Origin: Gigantopelta aegis
Taxonomy: Eukaryota > Mollusca > Gastropoda > Neomphalida > Peltospiridae
Assembly: GCF_016097555.1 (NCBI RefSeq)
Contig: NC_054704.1
Span: 94,603,772 to 94,667,771 of the forward strand
DNA: 64,000 bases
Direction of reading: 5' to 3'
Both the position numbers and the translations under genes were made by a program. This document shows, one piece after another, positions 26,037 through 38,942 of the stretch (positions within the stretch are counted from its first letter, which is position 1; each line of letters starts with the position of its first letter). Below the pieces are notes generated by a model that searched no databases, had not been told where the DNA came from, and saw nothing but the letters and a program-made list of their open reading frames with translations.

Positions 26037-28470
26037 TTAGACTTTCTTGCCGGTTACAAACTGGAAATGTCTCCTTTTAACACTACTTAACAACATATCG
26101 CTGTACGTTCTAAGTCTGTCATCTTTGATTTTCTCTTTCACCCCAGACACCCAGCGATAGTGGTACAATAATCCGTCCTTGGGAGACACCACGTACGCCT
26201 CAAACTGTTTTCTGTACATATGTTTGTCAACTAAATGAATCCTCACAGACCGAACCCTTTCTGGAATCACAATTTGCTTGGTTCTTGAAAATGCAGGCAA
26301 TATTTTTTTGTCTCTCCAAACACGAAGAAGAGGAGTTACACGATACAGCCGCGCCTCTTTCGACTGGTTATATCCTTTAGTGTCCATCCGCCAATTTCCA
26401 TTTGTGCCAAAGAAGGTGTTCCTAAACGCAATAGACCCAACATTTGGAGTACGTTTACGAACACTCTGTATCAAAGCCATCCAGGTTTTATGTTTTTGGG
26501 GCATAATTAGTTCATCCACGTCCGAGTACGCCAGATACCGCGACACGTGAAGATGCTTGTATAAGCAGTCATTGATTATAACATTCTGGCCGAAATAATG
26601 AATATCTTTTACAGGTATATCCCACTGCACGAGTTCAAGAAGACCCTCTTTTACATATCCACTGAGAACGAGGCTCACTTCCGGTGTCACACTGTAGTTG
26701 TATAAAACGAATCTCTGAGCGCCTAGAAGTATGTTCATTTCTATAAAAGAAATAATGGCATGTACGTGTTTGTAGTGGGAATGTAGCACGGGTCCGCATA
26801 CCGTTATGTTATTCTTATTCTTCTGTGATGGGTAGGTAATTTTTATGATGTTTGTTATCGAAGTTGAATTATTCGTGGTGACCGAAATCGCAAATGGCCT
26901 ACTTCGTTCTTTGACTGGGCATGATATAATGACAGCAGAATAGCTGAAATTAAAAAAGGTACAACAGCGTTTAATACACTTGGAACTTATGGCTCTTCAT
27001 TACCAATAAATAAAACAGAATTTTTTTTAATATCTAAATAATTACTTGTTAAAGAGTTGTCATACGTTTGCTGCCATTGTTAACATGTCTCCACTAATAG
27101 GTTCTGTAACGACCACACCAGACATCGCCATCAACGCAAATTGAGGAGAGTCATGAACTGCTCCTCTAACTTAAATTATGTGGAGTCTTTAAAGATATAT
27201 TACCACATCGATACCACATAAATTAAGGGGAGCTAAAATTGCCTTCCTTGAATTAGTTCCAAGGGAGTAATCTGGAGCCAGAATGATAGTTCTCCTGAAA
27301 TGGCGAGGTCTGCTAAACTTGCATATGGAATACAGAGGCGTCATTTTAACTAACACTACATTTGAATATGACCTATATTGTATATAAGAACCAAAGAAAG
27401 TGGATGATGTGTATTTACTAAGGCATTTAGAATAGATGGGGCGGGACGTAGCTCTGTGGCACAGCGCTCGCTTGATGCACGATCGATCTAGGATCGATCC
27501 CCGTCGGTGTGCATATTGGGCTATTTTTCGTTTAGCCAGTGCTCCACAACTGGTGTAACAAAGGCGCTGGTATGTACTATTTTGTCTTTGGAATGGTTCA
27601 TATAAAATATCCCTTGCTGCAAATCGAAAAGCCCATGAACTGGCGACAGCGGGTTTCCGTATGGTTCTTAACCATATGTCCAACGCCATATAACCGTAAA
27701 TAAAATGAGTTGTGTGCGTCGTTAAATCAAAAATTTCCTTCCATTAGAATAGATCGCCAAGTTACATTTTCTTTCTGTGACATGTAATTCTTTAATTAGG
27801 TAAGATAGGATACCACCAAAACAAATTGCATAGGCAGTGTTTAGTCAACTTAATAAACACTATGGATATAAATACACCCACCACTCACCTTAAAGAAAAT
27901 TATTAATATCGGTCTTCTAGAATTAATCAGAATTAATAGCATACCAGTAGTATTCAAACATTACCTTCTTTTCATTATATCGGGTAAATACCCAATATGC
28001 CCTTCAACTGGTTTTGGATTGTTGTCGTCTGAAGCATTCCATATGTGACACCGCACAGAAATCGTTGAATTCAGCACTTTGGCCATTCCTAATATTCGTA
28101 TTTCCCATTCCAAATCATCCAAGTACGACGAATAAACGTAAACGTTGCAATTGTCGTCTGCCATTTGCCAGTGCAATGAAACTAACGTTCTTTTCTTCAG
28201 AGCAGTCGCCGCTGTTTCTCTCTTGGAATAAATCCGTTTTCCAACATGATTACACAAACTAGTATTTTTGTCTTCAACCTGTCCGTTGTGGGGAAGGTGG
28301 CCATATCTCTTTGATGACTTTGATCCTACAATCGTGGAAAATCGTTCTTTATTAATAATATTTATTTCCAAGTCGCATTTTGCGATTTCCAGATACCACA
28401 ACGTTATGCTTGGAAGCATGCACGAAATGACTGCTATTACTATAAGAAATTGAAAATATCTTCTCCGCAT
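26037..28470 (-). CDS. GT92-family glycosyltransferase, copy A (2 exons)
   Basis: Exon 1 is 28470-27965 and exon 2 is 26943-26037, joined at a phase-2 GT/AG intron of 1,021 bp: DIMKR then SYSAVIISCPVKE. The product is 470 aa. Residues 1-28 hold a short basic N-terminus and one hydrophobic segment (FQFLIVIAVISCMLP), the layout of a type II Golgi membrane enzyme. The rest is a glycosyltransferase family 92 (formerly DUF23) domain: GAQRFVLYN, LLELVQWDIP, QNVIINDCLY, the acidic metal/nucleotide-sugar motif DVDELIMP, and the C-terminal DGLLYHYR. Known GT92 members such as C. elegans GALT-1 add galactose to core fucose on N-glycans; the acceptor here is unknown. A SINE sits in the intron. The paralogue is at 48341-57916. 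Confidence 0.92.
27165..27312 (+). repeat. Unclassified dispersed repeat, copy 2
   Basis: Shares AAATTAAGGGGAGCTAAAAT, GGGAGTAATCTGGAG and GGCGAGGTCTG with 15738-15945. Inside the GT92 copy A intron. Confidence 0.5.
27438..27745 (+). mobile_element. Full-length SINE
   Basis: GGGGCGGGACGTAGCTCTGT head through GGATCGATCCCCGTCGG to tail GTGCGTCGTTAAATCAAAAA. In the intron of the GT92 copy A gene, on the opposite strand. Confidence 0.85.
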
Positions 28471-29067
28471 TATTTACAGAAATATAAAATAAATAAATAA
28501 TTAAATAAATAAATAAGTACAAAGAGGAAAATGTAATACTTAGTAAAGCCTTTCGATAGTCTTGTTGAAAATTGTTGGATGAAAGAACTTGCGAGATCAC
28601 CTATAAAGATTTCACTTCGTCCGCTAAGGGTGTTAAACTAAACGCCACAGGTATGGATTAATAAACGTGCCTGGTCTATACGTCACTTCACAACCGTCCA
28701 GACGGCAAACTGAACGTTATCCGTCCATTTCAGCCAATCATAGACTTGCATTTGGAGAGTCCTAATCGTAAAGAACCGGTAGAAAAGCTGTTTTAATGAC
28801 GAAACACGCGACAATATAATATACGTTACGACGTGTTTGACCTGTCAAGACCCGCAGTTTGTATCTGTGTTATACAAATTTGTATACAAATGTGATATGT
28901 ATACATTACTACTATATTATAATTAAGTAATTGTCGCCATTATATTGTATGTATACAGGAGAGGGCCTAGTAAGTTGGAAAACTTGTGCCCGATTATTTT
29001 GTTGTTTATGCAATAAAATATGTTTTCAATGAATCTATGTTACATGTGTGACGGTCTTTCGAGTAAT

Positions 29068-29270
29068 CACCGGCCTCAGTGGGGTAGTGGTTAAGCCATC
29101 GGACTTAACGATGGTAAATACTGGGATCGCATCTTGTTACCGGTTCGTACTTACTCAGAGCACGTTTAACGGCTCAGTTGGTTGGTGTAATCACTAACTC
29201 ATTGTTCTGGACGGACAACCCAGATAGTAAAGCTTAAGCACGAAAGTAGGTATAATAGTTTAGTGTGTAG
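29068..29270 (+). mobile_element. SINE with CCGGCCTCAGTGG head, truncated
   Basis: CCGGCCTCAGTGGGGTAGTG, a GGATCGCATC B-box-like site, then TTCTGGACGGACAACCCAGA and TTAAGCACGAAAGTAGG, the distinctive 3' part also seen at 46385-46560 and 55700-55960. Confidence 0.65.
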
Positions 29271-29327
29271 AGAGGGTAGCGGTAACAAGTGAATGACGAA
29301 CGTATATATTGAACATGAACTAAAACA

Positions 29328-29592
29328 ATTAATCATCGGCTACTGGATGTCAAACATTTGGTAATTCTGACATGTAGTCATCATCAGAAAAAAACGCTAC
29401 ATTTTTTCCTAATGCAGCAGGGGATCTTTTATATGAACTTTCCCACAGACAGGAAAGCACATACCACGGCTTTTGACCAGTTGTGGTGCACTGGTTGGAA
29501 CGAGAAAACACCAATCAGTTGAGTGGATCCACTGAGGTGGTTCGATCCTGTGACGCAAGCACCTCAATTGAGCACTCAACTGATTGAGCTAA
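29328..29592 (-). mobile_element. SINE, diverged head
   Basis: Tail TTAATCATCGGCTACTGGAT, body, then GGTTCGATCCTGTGACGCAA and AGCACTCAACTGATTGAGCT, a head type also visible at 59778-60072. Confidence 0.75.
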
Positions 29593-29939
29593 AATGCTTA
29601 TGGACCAAGCGACTCTTAGAAACAGTACACCAAAAAGTACACATAACCTCAACAATGTCGGATTATTTCAAAAGGCATACGATAATTCGGATATTTTGCA
29701 ACAGCGCGACTCTAACTCCAACTAAATCACAATAATTAGAAGTAAACACTAACCTGCATACGTAGATAGTTCCAATATGCAATATAAAGTGTTTGCTAAT
29801 CAAGAGCAAATGTTAATCTACTTTTAGCACTCCATTGAATAATTGTCCATGTTTCAATGTTTGTTTGTTTATCTTACACACTCGTTGGTGAGAACACCAT
29901 GCGTTATTTAAGATAACACATACTCTGTTTACACATGTA

Positions 29940-30480
29940 CGTGTGTTAACAATTTCAAGACTGGCTGCTCCTAGATGATGACCGGGTCACCAATGTCATA
30001 TATCCAATGACAAACAACACGATGGAAATCGATTACCGTGTAACGTATAGATAACCTGACAAGCATGTATCTGTGACGCGTAAGTCAGCAACAATGAATG
30101 AATGAATGAATGTTTAACGACACCCCATCACGAAAAATACATCGGCTATTGGGTGTCAAACTATGGTAATGCAAACAAATAAGGTGATGATCAACATCAA
30201 TATAAGAATTCAAGATTTAAATAAAAACAGTGTAAAAAAAACTGTGCAAAAATACATATATCACAGATAGATACTGACTTTTACTCAAAATTTCAATTTG
30301 TGCTGTATTGGCCATTCTCAAAGAGAATGTTACACCCCTGCACCACGGTGAGGTTACAGCACGCGCAGGGAAAAGTCAGCTACAAGTGCAGAGGGTTGTA
30401 AATATCTTTTAGTCGAAAAATATGTTAAAATTTGCTTAAAACCTGGTTTTTGAGGATATGTAAGATATACATATCTTGTT
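29940..30480 (+). repeat. Dispersed repeat R1, copy split by a SINE-like insertion
   Basis: CTGGCTGCTCCTAGATGATG, CGATTACCGTGTAACGTATA, CTGTGACGCGTAAGTCAGC then, after the insertion, GTCAGCTACAAGTGCAGAG and AAACCTGGTTTTTGAGGATA. The uninterrupted order is found at 52560-52830. Confidence 0.65.
30090..30372 (-). mobile_element. SINE-like insertion with (ATTC)n tail and AAGTCAGC target duplication
   Basis: The 8-mer AAGTCAGC occurs at 30082-30089 and again at 30373-30380. The matching single site (AAGTTAGC) is at about 52727-52734 in the sister R1 copy. On the minus strand the insert ends with a (ATTC)n tail. Relatives are at 4335-4460 and 52080-52460. Confidence 0.7.
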
Positions 30481-30621
30481 GGCTTGTAAGCAAATGACCC
30501 ATCTACAACAACACATTTCCTAGAAATCTTGCAAATTTGTATACCATTATTAACCGGGTTAATACACTAAAAGTATTACATGGTTTATGACATGGATATC
30601 ATGGGTAAGTTATAGGATAAC

Positions 30622-30622
<1 letters not shown>

Positions 30623-30653
<31 letters not shown>

Positions 30654-30654
30654 T
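30623..30654. repeat. (ATAG)n microsatellite
   Basis: About seven ATAG repeats. Confidence 0.9.
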
Positions 30655-31128
30655 AGATATATATAGGAAGAAACCCAACTGCACCCACTTTCAATAATGT
30701 TCTGGTTGAATACGTATTTGCTGACGGGTTTTTTCCTGTATTGTGTGTATTAGTCATTAATATGTTAAATTATTTTTATCCGGTATTTAGCGTCAAATAT
30801 AGGGTTATTGTATTAGAACGGGAATCTTTGATTACCGTTTGGTAGGCAGCGTCTGCGCAGAATTTGTACAGATTGGTCTCTGGCGGTAAGAGAGTGTTGA
30901 TAACTGTCCAAATGTCCGTCTAGCTCTATTATTGTCAGAGTACTAGAGGGCTAGTTCACCTCATATGACCATCCGGGTCCGGCCCACAAGGTCTAACAAT
31001 ATTTTAAACATAGATTTTCTACAACCCGCGGGAATGAGCCCCAAACTGAAGATGACAAAAGTCGTAATGTTGCTTGAATCGCCCATTTGAAGGGATTAAC
31101 AAATGAAATACATTGAGGATATTTCATG

Positions 31129-31260
31129 GTTTTTGTCAAATATGATTTATATCTCATTTCGTGAAGTTTGCAATCATATATCACGAATCACGCTTGCGCG
31201 ACGAGTGTGATATGATGGCAAACTTCACGAGATGAGATATAAATCATATTTGACAAAAAC
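31129..31260. repeat. Hairpin element, 43-bp arms
   Basis: The arms 31129-31171 and 31218-31260 pair with one mismatch (GTTTTTGTCAAATATGATTT... against its complement). The loop carries TCACGCTTGCGCGACGAGTG. Related in layout to 35831-35969 and 52853-53291. Confidence 0.9.
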
Positions 31261-32019
31261 AAATTAAAATTTTCTATTTATTATATAACTTTTGGCAATT
31301 TACCTTTATTTTTCAAATGCCAGCAGCAAAATAGTTCCGGCTTTCTTACAGTGAAGATAATACTTTCTATAGTGACGATAACATATTTTAGAGTGAAATA
31401 GTGAAATTTGTGTCATCGTCACTGAGTGACTGGTAACACTTTTATTTCACTGATATTTTAAGATATTTCACTAAATGTTATATAATAAACATTATTATTT
31501 CTGAACAAAACTGTTAATGTCTTCTAATCTATACCTAATCTCCAAAACCACATGCATTGACCTACTTGTAAACAAATGGATGCATGCATATCTGTGTAGC
31601 GAAGACATTATATAATTGCCACAGCCGAGTGTCTTACATCAAATAATATCCCATAGTCGACAATGTTAACATACGTAGCTAAAGCTATGTAACGTTTTAA
31701 TTAACATACGTATGCACAAGAAATATAAATACTACAACACCTTGACCTTAAAATTAAAAAAAGAATATGGAACATTTTATTTATTTCGGATATTTAATAG
31801 AAATGAACAACAAAACAGTTATGTTGTTTTATATCGGTGAGGTGAAAAGATGTTTTGACATGGCTGTGACAAATAATCTTCAGTTAGCCTAGACATATGG
31901 GGTAACATTTTATTAAGGAGCAGGGCTGTAAGAATGGTGTGTGAAGCGGGGGATCACACGCTGTAAAATGGCCTAAATAGATGGTAGAGTAAAAACATAA
32001 ATGTTTTAGACCTCATCGG

Positions 32020-32043
32020 GGGGGGGGGGGGGGGGGGGGGGGG
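32020..32043. repeat. Poly-G tract
   Basis: About 24 G in a row. Confidence 0.95.
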
Positions 32044-32089
32044 CATGAAAGTTAGAGCAGTCAATCACATAATTATTTTAGCACAGTGA

Positions 32090-32342
32090 TGTAATAATCA
32101 TCGGCTGTTGGATGTTAAACATTTGGTAATTTTGACGTATAGTCTTAGGAAGAACACCCGCTATATGAGCAGCAAATGATCTTTTATATGCACCATGCCA
32201 CAAAAAGGATAGTACATACTACATACCATGGCCTTTGATATACCAGTCGTAGTGCACTGGCTGAAATAACCAAAAGGCCCTAACGATGTAATAGCCGCGG
32301 ATCAGTGGAACGCGTTACCACTAGGCTACATCCCGCCCCTTA
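32090..32342 (-). mobile_element. SINE, degraded head
   Basis: TAATCATCGGCTGTTGGATG tail to CTAGGCTACATCCCGCCCC head (minus strand). Confidence 0.8.
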
Positions 32343-32430
32343 ATTACTTTTATTACACACATAGTAATTATAGTAGCAAGTACTTATGCAATTTATAAAA
32401 TCATAAAGAATCAGATGGATCAGTCCTTAA

Positions 32431-32813
32431 AGGGACGTTCCTGAGTTTGTTTCAATTGTTAACATATTACTGACTAACAGATATTTTTGACGACTGTAAT
32501 TACATATCAAATATATTTTTCTGCATAAAATATTAGTGGCTGTATATTAAACGTGTATTTGATCGTTCTAGTATTTTTGCTAGGTTAAATTTCATTTTAT
32601 TTCATAAAAAAATATTTTGTTCGTACGTACGAAATTATTTGAAGACAAAATCCAGTTTGGGCTTCTTACAAATATTGCGACAACCAGAAACACACTGAAT
32701 ACACAGACACTGATATTCTAAACAAGAAAATATATTTAATATCTAAGTTTAATCGTAGAAATATTTTATTAGTCGGAAACATCTTACAATGCAGCAAACT
32801 CGGGAATGTCCCA
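32431..32813 (-). mobile_element. TTAA-flanked MITE, second copy
   Basis: Flanked by TTAA at 32427-32430 and 32814-32817. Ends AGGGACGTTCCTGAGTTTG and (minus) TGGGACATTCCCGAGTTTG. The inside matches 5432-5764 in reverse orientation (GTACGTACGAAATTATTTGA, CCAGTTTGGGCTTCTTACAA). Confidence 0.8.
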
Positions 32814-33446
32814 TTAAGCAGTCGGCATTTGCCATGAACAAGTTTGAATTCTTGCCACCCTTCACGCTCCCACCTTCACACTCATGAGGACAAACAAATG
32901 TCTGCACGAAAAATACAAAAGTGTAACTTTTCTATTTTAAAAGATTCCTTTCTGTCTAGCTAGAACAGACGTTTTTCTTAACCATGCATGTTCTATGGCT
33001 GGATATAGTGTTCGGTTTAACCACCGTTATTTACTCTAGGTAATTCTATAACAACAACTTGTATATCAGAATATAGTCTGTGAACAATACAACAATATTG
33101 AGAGGGTCACGTAACTATTGGTTTTAGGGGGCACTCTCCTTTCACAATTGCAAAAATCAAAATAGGTCGACTTGAAAACATTTCAGTTAGCCACCCTAGT
33201 GCCAGGATACCGCCTCATGTTGTAGTTATACAAGTGGCAGTATACCACTTACATAGTTGTTATCAGTTAGTACTGAAAATAACAAGTAACTTCAAACCAA
33301 TGGATTATTTAACTACGACAGCGCTCAATCTACTGGTAGTCATCCAAGGAAGATTTCTAAAAGCATTTTAGAATTTAGTATAATAATATTTTTAATGAGA
33401 AACTATTTTGCTGAACGCAAGGCGGGTAGCATATCCACTATAGAAC

Positions 33447-34590
33447 TGTCACGGGGATCCTATAATACCCGTAACTGAATGAAACACGATTATCCAAATA
33501 TCTCTCCTAACTGTATATCTATTAGATCTCTATAACGGGCAGTTATACCCGCGTGGCTCGTCTAGGAATGATCAGAGATAAGATCTTATAAAAAGTATGT
33601 TTTATTATAGCACGTTTAGTTCACTAGAAAACACAACAAAAACACAATACACTTTGGAATCTGTATTAACCTACGCTGACAAATGTACTGCCGCAGTAGT
33701 TAATTAACAACAACAAATAATAACAACCCAGAACTGATCACTTAATTAGTTAATCTCTAGGTGTCTAGTTTACACAATATTCTAATCACTTCACCGTGAC
33801 ACAACACCCACACGTGTGATAATTGAGAAACGCTTCCAGGGGAACTTAATTAATAAAGGAATTACAACTCTATTCCTAACTGGTTAATTTTTAATTAACC
33901 CTTATCTACTCATTCAGTAACCTTGTAATACAGAATTAATACTGGTACCTATCACAATAAAGACAATAACCTACAGTTTACCTAGGTCTCTAGGATGACT
34001 GGTTAAGGTTTATATATATTAGAACAGTGAGCCTACAGTTTACTGCGTCAGATGACCGGCAGCACTGTCTAAATAATATTGGTATAATACAGTATTAAAA
34101 TATTTAAATTCACATCAATCACATCAAGGTTATACAACAGAGCAGAACTAATATTTACCAAGTCCAAACGAACGCGTTCCCTGGAAGCCTTCCAATATGT
34201 TTCTTCCCGATATCTCTAAAACCCTGGCTATTTATTATAAAATCCCAGACTGGTCCGGAGACAGTACGCGGAACCGAATCTTATGATGTGTATATCTCCA
34301 CAGCGACCAAGCGGTATTTTGTTTGTTACAAGCCTAGACTGGTCGTCCCCTAGTTCGCCAGCAATACCCCGAACGTACCGAACTAGCGGAGGTATTACGT
34401 AACTACTGGCCACATGGCCTCCGCACCTGGTCTGGGTGTGTATTAGAAGGAGCTCGACGACCGTCGCGCAGAGGTATTACGTAACAAAGTGCCCACCTGG
34501 GCTTAAGTGCATATTGGAACTGCACACGGCCCTCTAAAACAATTAATATTGCCACAGGCTAAAACAAAATTAAGAGCATGTTCCGTCACA
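33447..34590 (-). mobile_element. Solo LTR with 5-bp target duplication
   Basis: Starts TGTCACGGGG and ends CCGTCACA; flanked on both sides by AGAAC (33442-33446 and 34591-34595). It is the inverted homologue of 3-1067 over almost its whole length. No internal retroelement sequence lies next to it, so it looks like a solo LTR left by recombination. Moderate divergence between the copies suggests they are not very recent. Confidence 0.75.
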
Positions 34591-35830
34591 AGAACACACA
34601 AGAATGTTAGGTTGGTAGTGTACGCCATGCGTCAGCTGAATGCCCGTTATTCGCGTATTCGTTGGCCATTGATTTATAGCGCCTAGCGCGATAAAAGAAT
34701 GTTTATTTTCAATAAAGAAAACGAAAAAAAACGTTCGTGCTAAAACGCGATTAATTTTTAAGTACTGGGTAATTATTTTTACTGTCTAACAAATCGTAGG
34801 AAAGTGCAATCACCCAAACGTACCTGGCTGTAAAAATTAGATTGGTTTGTTTGGATTGGATTTCCATTTTGCATTTCAAAGCAAACACTGCCTCAGCTAT
34901 AATCACTTGTTAAGTGGCATGAAGAAACTTGATACAGGTAGACCACATTTATTTTTATTTTTTATGTCCACTCAAACGTGAGAGAACCGTTTTATTTTGC
35001 TCCTCAGTACCAGTGTTCGTGTGACCGCGTACCACACTTAGAAATGCTGTTACTAACATGAAACCACGTATTATCATGCAGCCTTGCTTCCTCTGACCCA
35101 ATAACCGATAATTCGATGTGTTATTATATCACTGCATGATAACACATCCGTTGCTAGCATAATAACCTAGGCGTTGGTATGTATTATCAGGTCACTAAAA
35201 AATTAATTCTGCGCATGGCAGTGGGTTAGTAGAAAATGAATTCTGCGCATGGCGGATGTTTGCTCAATTTTCAGGTAGTTCGTTTACTAATTTTTCAAAC
35301 ATTCATTTACAGCAATAATTGTAGAACTGCATAAATAAATATAATATTTACACTAACTGTAACATCAAATTGCCTCTTATTTTTCAATTCTACATTCCTC
35401 GCTCCCATTCGGAACTAGCCAGCGTTTTGAATTAAACATTTTAAAACTAAAAGGCAAGTAGCTTCCTACAAAGATTGTTTACACTGGAACAGCGTCTGAC
35501 GTCACAGTCACTAGCAGCCAGTAAAGTAGCCTAGAACTTCTGCAGCATTCAGGTCACACGTAAACTTTCGTTTATTTTCATAGAAAACGTTACACAAATC
35601 GTAATGTGACACAACATACTTTGAAATATAATCAAAGTATCTTATTTAAGACTTGGAAACACATAACTTGTCTGGCTGGCTATGTCACTCCCAAGATGCT
35701 TTCTGGCACCTGCTATTATCCGACTTCCGGTAGTAGTTTAACATGACAATATTAATATATTCTATATCGCTTTTTACTGAAACATATTACACAAATACAA
35801 CTTCAAATGGGTTGCATGATTTAAAAAAAA

Positions 35831-35969
35831 ATATCAAGTTATGACGTTTTGATATCGTGGTTAGTTAGTTCAGTTCGATAACGGTCTAACACGCTCGCTG
35901 AAGCTCGCCTGTTACTCCGTTATCTAAATCTCGCCAAATAACCACGATATCAACATATAAACCTGATAT
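35831..35969. repeat. Hairpin element (GATATCGTGGTTA arms)
   Basis: Outer arms TTGATATCGTGGTTA / TAACCACGATATCAA, inner arms GATAACGG / CCGTTATC, and a core with CACGCTCGCTGAAGCTCGCC. It lies 128 bp outside the left end of the TTAA transposon. Confidence 0.75.
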
Positions 35970-36280
35970 TTTAATATTACAAAGGTCAACCTATTTGTAA
36001 TCATCAATAAAGAAAAAAAACTTTGAAAAAAGCATTTATCTTTTTTATTATTTTTTTTAAAATGAAAACTCTATTTTCTAAACTGGACTGTATTAAAGGA
36101 AACATGACACGTAACCACATTATAGCTCATTTTAAAAACAAAATGATATAAAAATAATATACAAATAAGTTTATAACAATAAAATGCGTGTAGTTATCTT
36201 AAAACGAAGAAATTACACCGATCAGTATCAAAGTATGATTTATGCATATTTTTCCGTAAGCTTTCGGAAAAAAACGAAAG

Positions 36281-36288
36281 TGACGTCA
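36281..36288 (+). promoter_or_regulatory. CRE-like palindrome, left promoter of transposon
   Basis: GTGACGTCAGAG, containing the full palindrome TGACGTCA, lies about 70 bp upstream of the THAP start codon. The same 12-mer occurs facing the other way near the right end. Confidence 0.5.
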
Positions 36289-36355
36289 GAGCCGCTATAC
36301 TCTTTCATTGTTTATATATGGAGTAAGGGGCTTATGATCTTTTCAGAGCCCAACA

Positions 36356-37028
36356 ATGCCGTACTGTGCGGCCTTTGGGTGTCAAAATAAACAGTTTAAA
36401 GGATCGGGATTATCTTTTTTCGGTTTTCCAAAGGATTGTATTCGAAGAAAGGCGTGGATATTTTATTGCAAAAGAAAAGATTGGACACCAACGCCGTATA
36501 GTACTTTGTGTTCCGTACATTTTTCACCTTCAAATTACGAGACTTTTCCAGCAACGAAAGCAAGTTACGGATATCGTAATGCTAGAGCAAAATTATTTGT
36601 AACAGCTATCCCTGATGTTCACCTATTACTAGCACCAGAAGAGCCAAAGACGCCAAAAACATCACGAGGGGCATATGCTAAACGAAGACAAGCTGAGGTA
36701 AGTTTATCTGTTCATTTCATTTTCTTGTGCATGTCGAAATACTTCCATCCCAACTTCCAATAGAAGTGTTTGGGTTTTTTCATTATCAATAATTACACAG
36801 TAATTTGATAATTTTAGGACTTTCCTTTGACACATTATAAATACTTATAAATATTAGGGTTACCTTCCCTCTTAACGGACTAGATAATGCACGTGTACCT
36901 AAAAGAAATTACTTTATTTTCAATATTTTTGCTCTCACCAGCACGAATCGGAAAGAGAGAAACTGTATGTTCCGGGGGAATATTTTAACATGGATTTATG
37001 TAGATACAAAAATACTATTATCAATTAA
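36356..37028 (+). CDS. THAP-domain protein, N-terminal exons of Kolobok-like transposase
   Basis: Exon 1 is 36356-36697 (114 codons). It starts MPYCAAFGCQN and has the C2CH zinc-finger signature of THAP domains: Cys-x4-Cys near residues 4 and 9, TLCSVHF with the second Cys and His near residues 57-60, and a GFPKD motif plus aromatic and proline positions. THAP domains bind DNA and occur in P-element and Kolobok transposases. The exon ends QAE before a good donor (GTAAGT). The most likely next exon, 36942-37028, follows CTCTCACCAG in phase 0 (HESEREKLYVPGEYFN) and soon meets a stop. The exon-1 frame would also read on to 36763 if unspliced. I do not find the expected DDE core downstream, so this is either a broken transposase or a short THAP protein. 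Confidence 0.75.
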
Positions 37029-38811
37029 TTCTATGTTTTGACCAGAAAGTTAATTATTGATAATCCACCAATTTACAGAATATTGTATTCATACCAAATA
37101 CATCCATTTTATGAATCCAAACTGGTGTACACATACAATTAGTATTGTGTCAAAGAATTGTTCAAATACAATATGTGCTGCTAAAATATTTTATTCATTA
37201 ACAGATACAGGTATCAAACATGTATTGGAATATATAAACCAACATTTGTCCAGTGAAGGATATATGGTAGCCCCACTTCCATGGCTAGTAATATTCAACG
37301 TTGGGCTAGTAAATAACTACTATTGCCATGCCCAATGGCATTTTTTGGGTTAAATGTTGCAGTTAAGTCTATTTTGTAAATATGAATATCCTGCCCCAAC
37401 CCCTCAATGTTAGTGTTTTTAGAGTTTAGGTGACATATTTGATTATTACTGTTATTTAGTAAAATTGTATTAACTTTCAAGTAAAGTAGAGCTAGTAAAT
37501 TTATAAAATCACTGATCCCATGGCTAGTGGATTTTATAAAAATTCTAGAAGCCCTGAGGATATAATCGATAAAGATACATGATACAAGATAAAAACTTGG
37601 GTTGGGGGAATTCAAATCAATTGTGTCGTTGAGATTGTTGCTATTGTCAATCATCAACAGTTTAATTATTTATATTAATATACATTGTTGACGGTTTGGC
37701 ATATCAGATAATGATGAACAGAAAGAAGAAACTGTCCAAAAACTATAATTTCTTTACTGACTGGGGTTTATATTTTGAATTCGAATTAAATCAGATTATC
37801 ATACAAATACCAACAAAAGGCAAAATATAATATATTATCTAAAAATATATAATAAATTGCAAACAATAATTCTACAGAATTAAATGTCTTGCCTACCATA
37901 AACTTATTCAGTGTCATTAATAGTGCATCTGTAGATATATATCCATCTCAATGAATGTTATTTTTGTTTTTTAAACATTAAAAAAAATTAAACTTCAAAA
38001 TTTTTTATTAACATTTTTAAATAATAAATTTTGACATGCACTGGGATGAACATTCATAGATAGAACTATAAATGCAGCTTTACTGATGCAGGACATATAA
38101 TTTATGAGAAATGTAGCTACATTTGTACAATCAGTGTTGAGCTAAATGCAAAAGTTGATGCTGCAGCCAACGAAAAAGTAATACCTATACTTCGTCTATA
38201 CTTCGTCTGTTTAGTTTGTACATGTATTGTAAAGATAAGACAAAAATCACCAGACTTAGCAACTTCAGGATAACGATGTTGTTGACAACTGGTATGGTTA
38301 CTGGTTATAAACTATATTATATGAATATTGTATGAGAAGTTTATTTTTGCTCGACAGTTCAATTAATTAGGATTTTATGAACTTATTTTGATAATGAAAA
38401 CACTTAAAACCAGTAAATATAATTGGTTTCATAAATTAACATTGTTTCATCAGTAGTATTTGATATACATATCATTTATTAGTTGTTTAAGTGAACTGGA
38501 CAAAATGTCACGTCCTGGCTCGTACTGAAATTTTAAAAAGTAAATATTACATCATACAGGATATTTTTTTAGTAATTTGCTATATGGCATTTAGAAATAG
38601 ACTGGATATTGTATTAAACAGTGTATTTCAATAAGCAAACATTCTACCAGGAGAGTAGAGTTTTGGAAATAACTGCAGTGTTAAAAAAGTGATGTCCATT
38701 TTTGTCACGTCCTGGCACATTTTACTTTTCACTTTATAAGTCTTTTTTTTTTTTTTATACGAAAAATGAAATTAGGCCTGACATGCTTATACTACTATAT
38801 GTAATGAATCC

Positions 38812-38942
38812 GGGTCGTTTCGCCCTTATTCTTATTCGCCCCCGAGTCGTTTCGCCCTTATTCCCGTTCGCCCCGAGTCATTTCGCCCTTAGAATGAGTC
38901 GTTTCGTCCTCCATTATGAGTCGTTTCGCCCCTATGTATTGG
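38812..38942 (+). repeat. Array of GAGTCGTTTCGCCC units
   Basis: Five or so copies of GTCGTTTCGCCC with spacers of different lengths, plus extra TTCGCCCC copies. GC-rich against the AT-rich surroundings, inside the transposon. Confidence 0.8.

Noticed and set aside
27189-27689. 166-residue minus-strand open frame in the GT92 copy A intron
   Set aside because: It is a SINE plus a dispersed repeat; the same ARDLLYAPSHRQDS-type text appears at nearly every SINE.
37057-37353. 98-residue open frame as part of the transposase
   Set aside because: No similarity to the expected DDE core and AT-driven composition; not included as an exon.
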